NCBI GenBank assembly: GCA_022579005.1
Contig: MU401577.1
Coordinates: forward strand, 1 to 64,000
Length of the DNA stretch: 64,000 bases
DNA from: Poronia punctata
Lineage: Eukaryota > Ascomycota > Sordariomycetes > Xylariales > Xylariaceae
Reading direction: 5' to 3'
Notes under the pieces: model-generated
Told to the model about the DNA's origin: nothing
Databases searched by the model: none
The model's input: only the letters and a program-made list of their open reading frames with translations
Position numbers and translations under genes: made by a program
Shown here: positions 12,290 to 23,037 of the stretch, in pieces
Layout of the letters: each line of letters begins with the position of its first letter
How positions within the stretch are numbered: the first letter of the stretch is position 1

Positions 12290-12568
12290 ATTTGCTAGTT
12301 ATAAAAATAAGTAAACTATATAAAATAAAAGTACTAATATATAAAAAACAATATAAAACAGTTAAAAGTAAGTACTAAGTATAATATTTACTTATATTTT
12401 ATATATTTTAAACCTTTAAATATTTTCTTTTTATTTTACTTTATATATAATATATTAATAGGTTTTTTATACTAGTTAACACAGGTTTATGTACTTTAAT
12501 TAGTATGTTAAACCACGTTGGCACCGTAAGACTAAAAGCATACAAGTACGTGTGCAAGTCTTCTTCCC
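12290..12568 (+). repeat. Right (3') long terminal repeat
   Basis: Direct repeat of 6240-6510. Here the inner (left) part is A/T-converted and the outer (right) part keeps C/G, for example ggtttatgtactttaattagtatgttaaacc where the left copy has only A/T versions. Similarity fades at about 12568, near gtgtgcaagtcttc. Confidence 0.75.
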
Positions 12569-14022
12569 TCCTTATCTAAAAAAGTGGCGCTAGCAAGTTA
12601 ATAGCAATACTAGCCTAACTAGAAGATGGGGCAAACTTGCTACTTTATGTTGATAGCAGATATGACCTATGCAACAAGACAATGCCGGCTTAACTTTGCC
12701 GTCTGGGCACAAGGTTCCTATACCGTGCAATATATACTGTACCGTGAAGATGTGTGCATCTGCCCCTGGAAATGCTTATAGGCTATTTACAAGTGCCTAA
12801 CCTAGATTTTATGTGTATTAAATATTGAGATATTATATGGCCCAGTTCCCTGCTTTCTTTCGAGTATAAACTATGATATTTATCCTAAAGCTTGCCCTTT
12901 GAATATTGAGCTTTTATAAATCTTATCTTCATCTTGTGGCCACACCAGTATAGAACACTGTATAATACATGTGTGATATGGCGTAGGTACATGATGACTT
13001 TCCGTAGGGGGGTTTTTGTTATGAACATAACCGTGCCGGAAGGGCTGCCGGCCCTGTTGTCTGATTACCTAAATAAATACACAGAGATGGAAGGGTCCTC
13101 GGATTGTACCTACGTCTGCTACGTTGATACAGTAGTAGATTGTTGTACGGTGTGCTTATGCTTTGGTTTCTGCTCGAACCCCACTTGGGCCATCTAGCAA
13201 CGTAGGTACCCCTACCTAGTAGTGCTAGCACCTATCTTCCTAGGTAGAGGCTAATAACACTGCCTTATCCTAGTAATGTCAATGGTATCAACTAGAAGAG
13301 TGTGAGCCTTGGTGCGTTATCTTAGGTATGAGCGTACACCATCTTCCAGCCTGGAGCCCAAACCCGGAGAAGTCATAATCTTACAGCTGCAACAACATCA
13401 TAACTCGCTCTACGATCCGACAGTGAAATAGACACACCACCACTAAAGTCGCGAGCCAGCTCAGTCTCCAAGCTGATATCGAGTCTTTGCCACTTAGCAT
13501 TTCTTGACCGACATTTCTGCGTTTTACAGTCTCGGTTCGAATCCCTACACCGATAGCGGGCCCGAGTAACACGAATCCGTCCATTCGACTTTTACCACGC
13601 ACGACAATCAAGCTTGCGAATCCTGGACAAGGAACAATTACTCGACACCTCCGACCGCCTTTGCTCATCTCTAACGGCCATCGTACACCTCGGCACATAC
13701 AGGCGACCTGAATTAAGATCGAGGTCCTTGGCCAATTCAATCCTGGAGGGAGTCATGTGTTCATGAACGCTGACTAGACAATTACTGCTCTGTGCCACAT
13801 CGCTTCCTGGCTCCTATCCCACAAGGCTTGCCGCCTCCAACAGCCTAGTTACAAGCCTGGTTACGCGCCCGATAGCCCATTTTTCCGGTTGGCCTCAATA
13901 AATCCAACTGAGGGTGGTGCCAGAAGCACATCTTCCACCGGGCGACAAGAGCTCGTATTGTTTCGAACCGTCGATCGGGAAAGACACTGGACCTGAATGT
14001 GTATGCCGAAGAAAAGCGAAGT
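12569..14022. other. Spacer and leader of the Mga2-like gene
   Basis: Mixed-composition spacer. The first kilobase is moderately AT-rich; from about 13.3 kb the composition is that of a transcribed leader. No coding region is supported. A GGTTCGAATCC box at 13533-13543 lacks the rest of a tRNA. Two upstream ATGs (13997 and 14003) open a short frame overlapping the Mga2 start. Confidence 0.4.
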
Positions 14023-14071
14023 ATGCCTAGTAGCGAACCCTTTTATTTCCGCGCCGCAGATCCCCTGCTAG
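13997..14071 (+). promoter_or_regulatory. Overlapping upstream ORF at the Mga2 start
   Basis: ATG at 13997 (and in the same frame at 14003) opens a 24-codon frame ending at tag 14069-14071, overlapping the main start at 14023 in a different frame. If the transcript begins upstream, this would reduce initiation at the main ATG. It is unknown whether a leader intron removes it. Confidence 0.45.
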
Positions 14072-17000
14072 AGTCGGATGGGATTATGTCCATGTTCGAT
14101 TGTAACGAATTCGACAATGGTGATATTTTCAACGGCGATAACACGAACTCCCCATCACAAGACGGTGGGTTGGTGCACTTTTCAGCGGATAACGGCTATG
14201 GTGCTATATCATTTGACGGCAATGGGCACAACATTTCTGCCCCTCACTTTCCGAACAGGGCTTTCCAGGTTGCAGACAAGTCACAACACTTGAACTCGCA
14301 TAGAGGCTCGACTTCCTCCTCCTCAACGAAAAGTATCTTGTTAGATTCCCCTGGCACGAGCCAAGCTTCAATGGAGATGGCGATGGATATGATGGACAAT
14401 TCTCCACCTGGCTGGGATGACTTCAAAATGGACCAGTTTATCAACCTCTCTGACCCCACCAGTCCTTTGCCCCCAGGTCCAATCGAGGCTTCCCCAGAAC
14501 GTGCTTCTAAACGGCTTAAACCGCAACAAAGGCAAAACGCGCGCCAAAAGAGACAGACGGTGGGTTCGATATGCTTGCATTCCCTGGGTATACAGTACTG
14601 ATCGTTATTTAGGCACGAGTATCCAAACAACCGATCAATCAGGTAGATATGAATATGAACCCGGGGATACGCTCACCCGTTTCGAACAAGGCTCCTAGCA
14701 ATGGGTCTTCGCCAGCTTCTGCTTATTCCAGCAAAGTGTCATCCCCAGAGAACACGAACGGGCTTAGCGATATTTACGGGATGAATCTAGCCCCTAATTG
14801 GCCTCCATCTTCCAACGGGCACGCCTCACATGTATATACGCAGCAGATGCCAGATCCGGCATTCGTATCTTCAACCGGACACGTCCAGTCCGTGAGCAGT
14901 CCGTCAACATCGTTGTCGAATTCTACATTGCCTAGATTGGTCATACATCCTATGCCGGCCAAGTCGCGAGTTGAGACACAGATCCCGCTCAAAATCACTC
15001 TACACAATCTTCCCAAGGGTATCAAGAAGGTACATCTTCCAACATATACTATAGCAAAGCCGAAGCTGCTGCAAAAGCCTTCGGTGGGGCCGGCGCCAGA
15101 TATCCTAGAACTTACAACCATGCTGGTTTGTACGAGCGCCATGAGCGACCCGGAACGACAGGAGAGGGCATACAGACTGGCTGCTGCGAAGACTGTCGGG
15201 GGACCGCAGACTTCCTCCGACGGCGGGGAGGAGGAAGAGACAAAGGCGCAGAACGGGGGCGAAGTACGCATATGCGCGGGGTGCATCACACGAGAAAGGA
15301 AACGGGCCGATCGAAAAAAAAACAAGAAAGCAGAAGAGGATGAGCTATGGGACCTCTATGAGAAGGAGAGAGCTATCGTATTCAACACGAATGAGGTGAA
15401 GGACTGGCAGACTGTCACGCCCATGATGGCCGACCCTACAGGTGCCGGTCTGTTCAAGGGTACAATTCCTGAAGGGACGGTTCAGATTGACGCCCCCATG
15501 CGGATTGCTTGCTATTGTCGTCACCATGGAGAGAAGGTGGGGTTCCAAGTTATCATAACACTCAAGGATTATCTGGGCAACCTTGTCACCCAGGGTATCT
15601 CATCGTCTATCATGATAACCGACGATCACAAGACCCCCCTTCCAGGGAACGCGAGTGCCAGCGTTACGCCGCAGCCGCAGTCAGCGCCTAAGTCCCAACT
15701 TCAGTACCAACAACAACAACCACCGCCGCCTCCAGCACATTCCCAGCAGCCTCCTACGACTAACGGAACACCGATCCCTCCCCCGATCGGCATGTCTCAC
15801 CCGAGTACGGCACAGCCCGTGACCATTCAGCCGATGGGGGTGCAGGCCCCGGTGGCATTCCAGCCTAATGGCGCAGAAGGTGCGGCACTACCGTACCGAC
15901 AGATACATTCGACATCCGACTTGCAAAATCAAAACCTCAATGCTCCATTTGCTTTTCAAGCAGACCCACCCACAAACATGCCACAAGCTACGTTGATGGA
16001 GACAGGGCCGCGGGAACCCCACGTCCAAAGCTCGCCCGTTAGTCCTCAAGGTGTCGGTAGCAGGAAGAGGAAAGCCAGCACAGGAAGTAAAATACCTAAT
16101 GGCCTTGTTATGACCAGAATGGGCATGGGTCCGCAAAACTTGATGCGTTCAAATGGTCAAAATGAAGCCGGTGCTGTCTCGGGAGGTAACTCGCCATTCT
16201 CGCCAAATGCCACGCAGTACAACATGAACGGAGATCACTTGGATCACAACTCAGGCAACTCCCATTCCCGTATGATGGAAGCGGGAACGCCAAACCACAA
16301 TAATGGGGCTGAGTCGTTTATGATGCCAGTGATGAATAATAGGGTTATGACATTCGACTTGGGGGTCAATCAAATGTTCTCGGCTCCAGCATCTGCGCTT
16401 CCAAGCCGTGCCCCGAGCCCGAATCAACTGCGGGCCGAGCTTCAAACCCTGCAGCAGTCGCAGCGAACCCAGGACATTTTCACAGCTTCTACGACGCCTA
16501 AGCCGACTATCCTCCGGATCATTCCGAATGAGGGGCCGAAGTCCGGAGGCGTGGAGATAACCGTCCTCGGACGCAATTTCACCAACGATGGCCTGGAGGT
16601 GTACTTTGGGCCACACAAGGCCACAACTACGACGTTCTGGGGAGAGACGTCACTCGTGTGCATGCTACCCCCTTCGCCTGTGGCGGGATCTGTGCATGTC
16701 ACGCTAACCCAGGCTGGGCGACCCCTAGGGCTGCAGCACATTACCAAATTTACGTATGTAGACGACGACGAGGACCAGCTCATCCGTACTGCACTTGCTG
16801 TCCTGGCCAACAAGGCCGGTCGGAATGTAGCAGATGCTGTGGATTTTGCCAAGTCTATTATATTCAGCCAGTCTTCGGCGTCTGGCGGCAACCATCAGCA
16901 GTCTAACGGAAATGGTGGTAATAACTTCAACAGTTTCAGTCTCGGATCCGGCGAAGCACTGGAGAGCGGCATTCTGCGGATCTTGGACCTCATTTACCAC

Positions 17001-18478
17001 GATGGCGGTCGCCGGGTTAATATCGACTTCAGGAGACCCGGCGGGCAGACAATGCTTCATCTCGCATGCTCCCTCGGGTTCAACCGCCTCGTCGATGCTT
17101 TGATCTCTCGAGGCGCTAGTGTAAACGTCGGCGATAATGGTGGGTTTAGCCCACTCCATATGGCGGTGATGAACAACAGATCTGAGATTGTACGCTGCCT
17201 CATTATCCACGGCGCCGATCTGCTTGTCCGTTCCGATTCGGGCCTCACGGCTTCTGATGTTGCCACCTCGCGAGCTGTTTTCCATTCTCTACACCATGTT
17301 GAAGGATCTCCCCGTTCGCGGAGCACTGGTTCGCTTCGTGACCGGAGAGGCGTTTCCAACACAACGCACTCCCGCTGTGTGCCTCCCACCATGACTCCAT
17401 TACGACGCCGGAGGTCGTTAGTGGGTGGAGCGGAAGCGGAGAGAGAGGTTAGCGAAGGCCCGTCTGAAGATGCCACCGTGGATGGAGAGGACAGTGACTG
17501 GGGTGATATGAGACGGTCGAGTTTCACTGGCCCTCGCCGCCGATCCACCACGTCAGCATCCCCCGTAGAAGAGACAGATGAACGCTCAGCTTCTCCAAGC
17601 GCCAAGATGGCGGCTATCCGGGAGCAGATAGCTGCCCAGTTGCAGCAGTTCCATAACACCATGGCAAGGCTCCAGAGCTTCCAAAACTTCCCGCAATTCC
17701 AGATGCCCAACATACCGCAGATGCCACAGATGCCACAAATGCCACAAATGCCGCAGATGCCACAGATGCCGCAAATGCCGAACCTTCCACCGATGTCCAT
17801 GTTCCCCGATTACCAAGCCTACCTGCACTCGGCGCCGGTGGTCCAACGAATCACCTCCCTTGTGCCCGGCATGCGCGGCCAGCGACCCGACTCGCCCGAG
17901 GCCCCGTCGACCCAGAGTGATAGTAAATGGGGAGGGTTCCCCTTCTTTGGGAATAAAGACTCCCCTCCACCGGCCTACGAGGACATATTCCCCCACAAGA
18001 CGGGGAAGGAGTTTGATACGAAGCAATCATCAGCCATGCAAGCTGCGGCTGATTTCGAAGCCGATAGAAAATGCGCTGCATTGTTTGACCAAAAGGCTCC
18101 CGATGCGTCAACGAGCCAGCAAATCCCCGAACTACTCCAGATCGGACGCAAGGATCTCATCACCAAGGAACAACAAGAGACTCTCAAGCGGGAACATGCC
18201 CAACGACTCAAGGCTGGCAGTAGCGACAGGATGCTGTGGTGCGTCTGGGTAAGTAGTACAAGTTGGAATTCATTGACAGTTAGAAGTGATGATTCGCTAA
18301 CGACTTTTTGTTTTAGTTGCCGATCTTGGTGCTCGTTCTTGGCTCCATGGTGTGGAGCGGCGCCCCTTCTTTTATTCGCGGCACGGTCAGCGTGACTAAG
18401 GGAATAGCAAGCCTGGCGTCTTCTCCTAACGATTTTGGAAGTAGATTGCGTCAACTCGCCGAAAGTCTCGCAACTTGA
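14023..18478 (+). CDS. mga2: ER-membrane-bound transcription factor, Mga2/Spt23 family
   Basis: Homologue of yeast Mga2/Spt23. Those proteins are anchored in the ER, released by ubiquitin-proteasome processing when membrane lipids are too ordered, and activate the delta-9 desaturase gene. Three exons: 14023-14559, 14613-18248 and 18317-18478 (introns of 53 and 68 bp, donors gtgggt and gtaagt), giving about 1444 residues. Visible features in order: acidic Ser/Asn-rich N-terminus; conserved PRLVIHPMPAKSRVETQIPL region; Cys/His-containing conserved block (about 370-470); Gln/Pro-rich linker; IPT/TIG immunoglobulin-like fold at about 809-896 (PTILRIIPNEGPKSGG start); two ankyrin repeats at about 988-1065; PQM tandem repeats at about 1211-1237; and a C-terminal membrane helix at about 1386-1405 that spans the last splice junction. 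The first exon has two out-of-frame ATGs just upstream. Confidence 0.95.
17708..17788 (+). repeat. In-frame 9-bp tandem repeat (PQM)
   Basis: A run of about nine CCG/CCA-CA(G/A)-ATG units encodes consecutive Pro-Gln-Met triplets between the ankyrin repeats and the membrane anchor of the Mga2-like protein. Synonymous variation between units shows the array is not brand new. Confidence 0.85.
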
Positions 18479-20030
18479 ACTCCTTCTCAGCATGTCGGGG
18501 CTATATCCCCGGCCAGGCGGGTTCCGTACCAATCCCGCGGCATCGTCTGAATCTTTCGGACCTCTTGCTATTAAAGGGCCGCTAGTCTTTTTTTTACCAC
18601 AACGCGTCTTCGAGCAATTCTTATAGTTCCGTTTTGGCGGATTATTCAGCGCGTGTCTATTTGTTTATTTTGTATTGGAAACTTACTATATAAGGGCAAC
18701 AGGGGGGAGGTGGGATTGTACAGAGATGACTTTGTGTGGGAAGACGGATGAGCTTGGCGAGGCGTTTGTTGGCGTTGGAGAGAGGAGCAGCAATCGTGAT
18801 AAAGTATAATAAGGGTGGATGACTTTCTTATGTATGTGCCACCTTTAAAGGTGTGTGTTGGACCGGTGTGTCCTGTTTCTATTTCTGTTTGTCTGCTGTC
18901 AAGTTAGACGGCCTGAACTCTTTATTGAACTCCACCTTGCTGTTCTGATTTAGATGTTGGGTAACACTTGCGTCGAGTTAAGAATAACAAGGTATTTCAG
19001 GCATGTTTATCTGTATGTATATCAATGAGGTATGAGTGATGAGAGATACGGTATAGGGAGATGAAGGTTTGGGTCTATAAAAATAGGTTACTTCCTGTAC
19101 AAACCTATGTAGGCCTTTCCCCTTGCTATTACGTTAACTAACACTGTCACTGGCGCTTGCTTATTAAATCCGTACAAGCATGTTATAGTTAGTATTAGTC
19201 CAGATTGCAGAATTGACGCAGGTGGGCATACCATCAAAATCATTTATTAAAATCCATTAACTTTTCACCAAGGGTGCATTCAAGCTTTAGCTTATTTATT
19301 GAAAACTACAACTCCAGTTCTCATTTCTCTAGACAAACAGACTACGACTAACTACCAAATCTTTTTTAAAAAAGATCTCTTCCTTTTTTTTTTTGCAACA
19401 ACAGTCGTGGTCTTTTTCATCTTTCAGTCATAAGAGTCCATCTTCATCAAATTCATATCATGATCATAATCATGAGTGAGAAAAAAAAGAGAAGTTAGAA
19501 AAGAATCAAAAGGAAAAAGCCGTTAAAAAACAAAGACCAAATTCTACGTTGGCTTAGTCATTCATACCAGTTCATACATCTTGACAAAAGTGAGGCAGGC
19601 AGAGTTGGTTTAGAAGGAAATTTTAGGAGAAAAAAAAAGAAACATCATAATCGTCATCATCGTGGTCGGTCCATGGACAGGGATCTTTTTTTTTTCTTTG
19701 GGGTTTGTTTTGTGTATTTCCTTCATCTCATTATGAAGTTGAAAAAAAATAACAAGTAATAAAAAAAAGAATTGTAAAAAGGTGGTATTTTAACAGGAAG
19801 AAGAAGAGTAAAAGAAGACATAAGAGAAGAAGAAGTGAAGTAAATGAATGAATTGTGTAATGATTTTTTTTTAAAAAAAAGAAAAAGGTTAGAGAGTAAG
19901 AAGAAGAAGAAGAAAGTCGAAAGAAACCCCTGGCTCGAAAAGGAATTTTTAAAAAGGCTGGTCTGACTGAGAAAATAGAAGAAGAAACAGAGAAAAAAAC
20001 CAACAACTACAAGAACAAGCAAAGACCTGC
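18479..20030. other. Intergenic, convergent 3' flanks
   Basis: Region between two convergently transcribed genes, so both 3' untranslated regions lie here. From 19370 to 20020 the plus strand is purine-rich with many A and GAAGAA runs (pyrimidine-rich in the minus-strand transcript). Open frames there are low-complexity Phe/Ser/Leu strings and are not called. Confidence 0.4.
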
Positions 20031-21815
20031 TTACAAAGCGTTTCCTATACGCCAGTAATTATGCTGTTGCTGTTGTTGATGTTGATTCTGTTCCCTCTCC
20101 CTCGTCCTTCCCCGTCGTCGATTAACAATCAACATATCCACATCATCTCCATCATCATCATCATCATCATTCTCCTTCTCGCGTAGATCCGGCCGAGAAC
20201 CACGATCTTTCAAATGATATGCTTTACCCGTACCGTGCCATCGTTCAGGAACTTTGGGGACGGCGGGGATACCGCGGTTCGCGTCGGGTAGGATCTGTAA
20301 TGGTCTACTTGTATTTGTATTTGTACTTGGACTTGTGGTGATGTAATTTTGTTGTTGTTGTTGTTGCGGTCGGACGCTTTCGGCTGAATGACGATAGACG
20401 ATGGGATCTTCGAGGGAGATTCGTTGCCATTGTCCTAGGGGCGTCTCTGTTTGTGTTGTTGGTCCGTGGTTATGCACTACTCTAGGGATATCGCTCCTGT
20501 TTATCTTGCTGTGACCGCCGCGTGAAGAAGATGATGACTTTTCCTTCAAAGTGTAAGAGAATGTCCTACGGGGACGTCTCGCCACTTCGGGATAATAATC
20601 TCTCTCGCGGTACTGTGCTGTTGTTGTCTCGGGATTTGCTGGTGAAGGCGAGCGTAGACGAATAGAGCGTTCTTCTGGATATATAGTCCCTCCTGACGAG
20701 ATTGATGGCGGCAGACGCAGTATTACGTCTGCGGAGGCTGCTTCAATGCTGGGTGTTGTTGTTATCGTTGTTGTAGCAGACGTTGATAAAGAGGGCATCT
20801 TCCGTAACTTCTTGGCTACTCTCTTAAGTGGTTGCGCAAAATAACCGGCGGAAGAAGATGAAGAAGACGAGTATGACGACGAGGATGTAGGTTCGGGCGT
20901 GAGGGCTGCCGATGTTATCTCGTCGCGACCACGCTTACGGCTGCTGCGGGGTGAGTTGTTGTGGTGTAGGTCTGGGGCCGAAGGCATGTATGAGAGGGTC
21001 GGACGCGTTGGTGATGTTATAGTGAAGTCCCGGCTGATGCGGGGACTCGGCATTGGTGAAGACGCTGCTGCAGCAGACGCGGAGGCGGTGAGTGCGTTGA
21101 TGGAAGATACGCGCACAGGCGGCCGAGGTGAGCCCTGGATCACGGGCAATGAAGCTGGTGGTTCTCTTGCAGCAGCAGTTCCCGGAGCTACGTGGCGGGT
21201 TGATTGGATGGCGTGGGATTGGAAGAACCCAGAAGCCACGAGCTCGTTATACGATGCCATGATGTCCTCTCTCGAAGGTCGGTCTGCACCTGCACCTGCA
21301 CCAGCACCGCCTCGGGGATTTGTTGGAAGGAGCATTTGAGCGATATTAACCTCAGATTGCGTCCTTCCAGCAGCTTGGAGGTAATCGGGGCGAGGATTTT
21401 GTTGTTGTATCGGTTCCTGCAAACTGCTGTGCTTCCTACGTACTTCGTGCTGTTGTTTCGCCGGTGATGGTTCCCGCTGTTGTTGCTGTTGATGTCCGCC
21501 TCCCCTGTTGAATAGGACATTGCGCACCCGACCGAAGAAGCTGCTTGACTTTTTATGTCTGATTGTCTGAGAATCCGAGTTCTGTCGTGGCATGACAGGG
21601 GTCGAGAGCGGTCTATCAAGTCGAACGTCCGAGTGTTGTTGTTGTTGTTGGTCTCTATAGAACTGATTCTCGTACTGGGCGAGCTGTTCAGGCCCCATGA
21701 AATGAGGAGGTGGTGCCGAACTTGTCCGGTCATTCATCGACCCTTCCATAAATCGTGATGTTGGCGGTCTAGAGCCACTGCCCTTCCGCGTCAGGGTTGG
21801 TGGTCCTGAAGCCAT
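20031..21815 (-). CDS. Intrinsically disordered orphan protein
   Basis: Single-exon frame of 594 codons starting MASGPPTLTRKG. I do not recognise a family. The protein is almost entirely low complexity: poly-Gln runs, Ser-rich stretches, Pro/Arg-rich segments, an acidic run (ENDDDDDDGDDVDM) near the C-terminus and a Gln/His-rich end. Short basic clusters (RHKKSSSFFGRVRNVLF near 87, RKRGRDE, KRVAKKLRK) could be nuclear localisation signals. It lies between the Mga2-like gene (convergent) and veA (same strand). The long uninterrupted frame and ordinary codon use support it as real; function is unknown. CAA/CAG and GAT repeats make it length-variable. Confidence 0.75.
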   Translation of the reverse strand: MASGPPTLTRKGSGSRPPTSRFMEGSMNDRTSSAPPPHFMGPEQLAQYENQFYRDQQQQQHSDVRLDRPLSTPVMPRQNSDSQTIRHKKSSSFFGRVRNVLFNRGGGHQQQQQREPSPAKQQHEVRRKHSSLQEPIQQQNPRPDYLQAAGRTQSEVNIAQMLLPTNPRGGAGAGAGADRPSREDIMASYNELVASGFFQSHAIQSTRHVAPGTAAAREPPASLPVIQGSPRPPVRVSSINALTASASAAAASSPMPSPRISRDFTITSPTRPTLSYMPSAPDLHHNNSPRSSRKRGRDEITSAALTPEPTSSSSYSSSSSSSAGYFAQPLKRVAKKLRKMPSLSTSATTTITTTPSIEAASADVILRLPPSISSGGTIYPEERSIRLRSPSPANPETTTAQYRERDYYPEVARRPRRTFSYTLKEKSSSSSRGGHSKINRSDIPRVVHNHGPTTQTETPLGQWQRISLEDPIVYRHSAESVRPQQQQQQNYITTSPSTNTNTSRPLQILPDANRGIPAVPKVPERWHGTGKAYHLKDRGSRPDLREKENDDDDDDGDDVDMLIVNRRRGRTREREQNQHQQQQQHNYWRIGNAL

Positions 21816-23037
21816 GTTTCGGTCAAACTAGAAGCGTGACTGTGCTTTGTGGAGGTAATGTTTCGTTCTCGCCCTCTCTGGCTTTGGAATTGAAGGTCCA
21901 ATTGCACGATATATGTAGATAAAATCCCCAAGAGTAATCCCGTATCGAATCTCCGGTTCTTATCGTTAGTTGACGAACTTAGGAGATCTGAATGTGATCT
22001 GGAATCAATCGAGGGTTGACTAAATGTTTTGGTCTGCTTGGCACGAATGGCGTTGAGGGGGCAACAATGCGGCATTGCCCAAAGTGATTTTATTGTAATT
22101 GGTTCTGTCCCAAATGGGTAATTCATGGTGGATATGTTCACTTTCTGGCATCTGTACCTATCCGCCAGCAGTCCCGCCACCAACTAGCAGGTAACTACCT
22201 CCGCCGCCTAGTAGGTCCGTTTAATTCTATTTGGTGGATCTGCGTGTAGGTAATGACTCGTGGCCCGTGGGTAAAGTAGGTACTTAGGTACCTACTTCGT
22301 ACCGGGACCGCGCCGCGCCACTGTATCAGAGGTCTTCCAGCACGTGTTCAACTAGACTGAAGCGTGCGGACCTTGATTCAATAGCGAGCTGTAAATGAAG
22401 AAGACACAGACACACAACACAGCATCAATAAGACGCAATAGGGAAAGGCCAATAGAGGTCAAGACCCCAATGCAGAACCCATCACACCTTCAAGTGAATA
22501 TAATATATTCGCCTAGGTTTCAGTGACCTATCTATAATGCATCGCACAAACAATAGTTCTCCGCTCAAGACCCCATAAAGCGACGCTGTCCGGAACGCGC
22601 GCGCCTGACTCCATCCCCTTTACTTTACCACCTCATCCATCGCATGAGCCAAATCTGAAGTTGGACAAAGAAAACATAGCCCCTAGGGCAAATGACTGAG
22701 CCTGAATTTGGCTTCGTGTAAATACCCCCCCCCCCCCACCGCCCCTAACGACAGCCTCTACTGTCATCTTCTAATGTTGCCCTAGCATGGTCGTCCTAAA
22801 GTGCAGGAACCAGCCGCCGTGACATCAACAGTCTCATCGTGAGAATGCATCTTGACCGAATCATAGATGAAAGAAAAGAAAAAGTAATAGAAGTACTGAC
22901 ACCCTCTACATATGTACAGGAGATATGTGGTCAAGTAAAAAGCTTCCCAGTTAAACGCCATTATCCTGATGGAATTCATACCGATATACTGGTGGGATCG
23001 GCCCACAAGCATCATGTTCGCATGGAGCTGTCACCCT
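21816..23037. other. Intergenic between veA 3' end and orphan gene
   Basis: Holds the promoter and leader of the minus-strand orphan gene and the 3' end of veA. A poly-C tract lies at about 22725-22738. A CACGTG-like acgtgt and several GGTAGGTA words are seen, with no supported coding region. An open frame at 21791-22183 (-) overlaps the orphan start and has no domain. Confidence 0.4.

Larger units (their letters stand above)
6180..12568 (+). mobile_element. RIP-degraded LTR retrotransposon
   Basis: About 6.4 kb bounded by direct repeats (about 6240-6510 and 12290-12568). The interior is saturated with A/T and stops in all frames. The direct-repeat architecture, the total length and a Gag-type CX2CX4HX4C pattern (8439-8480, with C and H codons changed to Tyr) identify an LTR retrotransposon read on the plus strand. 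Reverse transcriptase and integrase motifs could not be read securely through the decay, so copia and gypsy cannot be separated. Exact outer ends and target duplication were not resolved. Confidence 0.8.

Noticed and set aside
13533..13543. tRNA B-box GGTTCGAATCC
   Set aside because: The T stem does not pair beyond two bases and no acceptor stem, A box or anticodon arm surrounds it.
13381..13740. 119-codon minus-strand frame in the Mga2 leader
   Set aside because: No recognisable family and no codon bias; probably chance in a GC-balanced leader.
19723..20022. Phe/Ser/Leu-rich frames on the minus strand
   Set aside because: Pure low-complexity translation of a GAAGAA/poly-A tract in a 3' flank.
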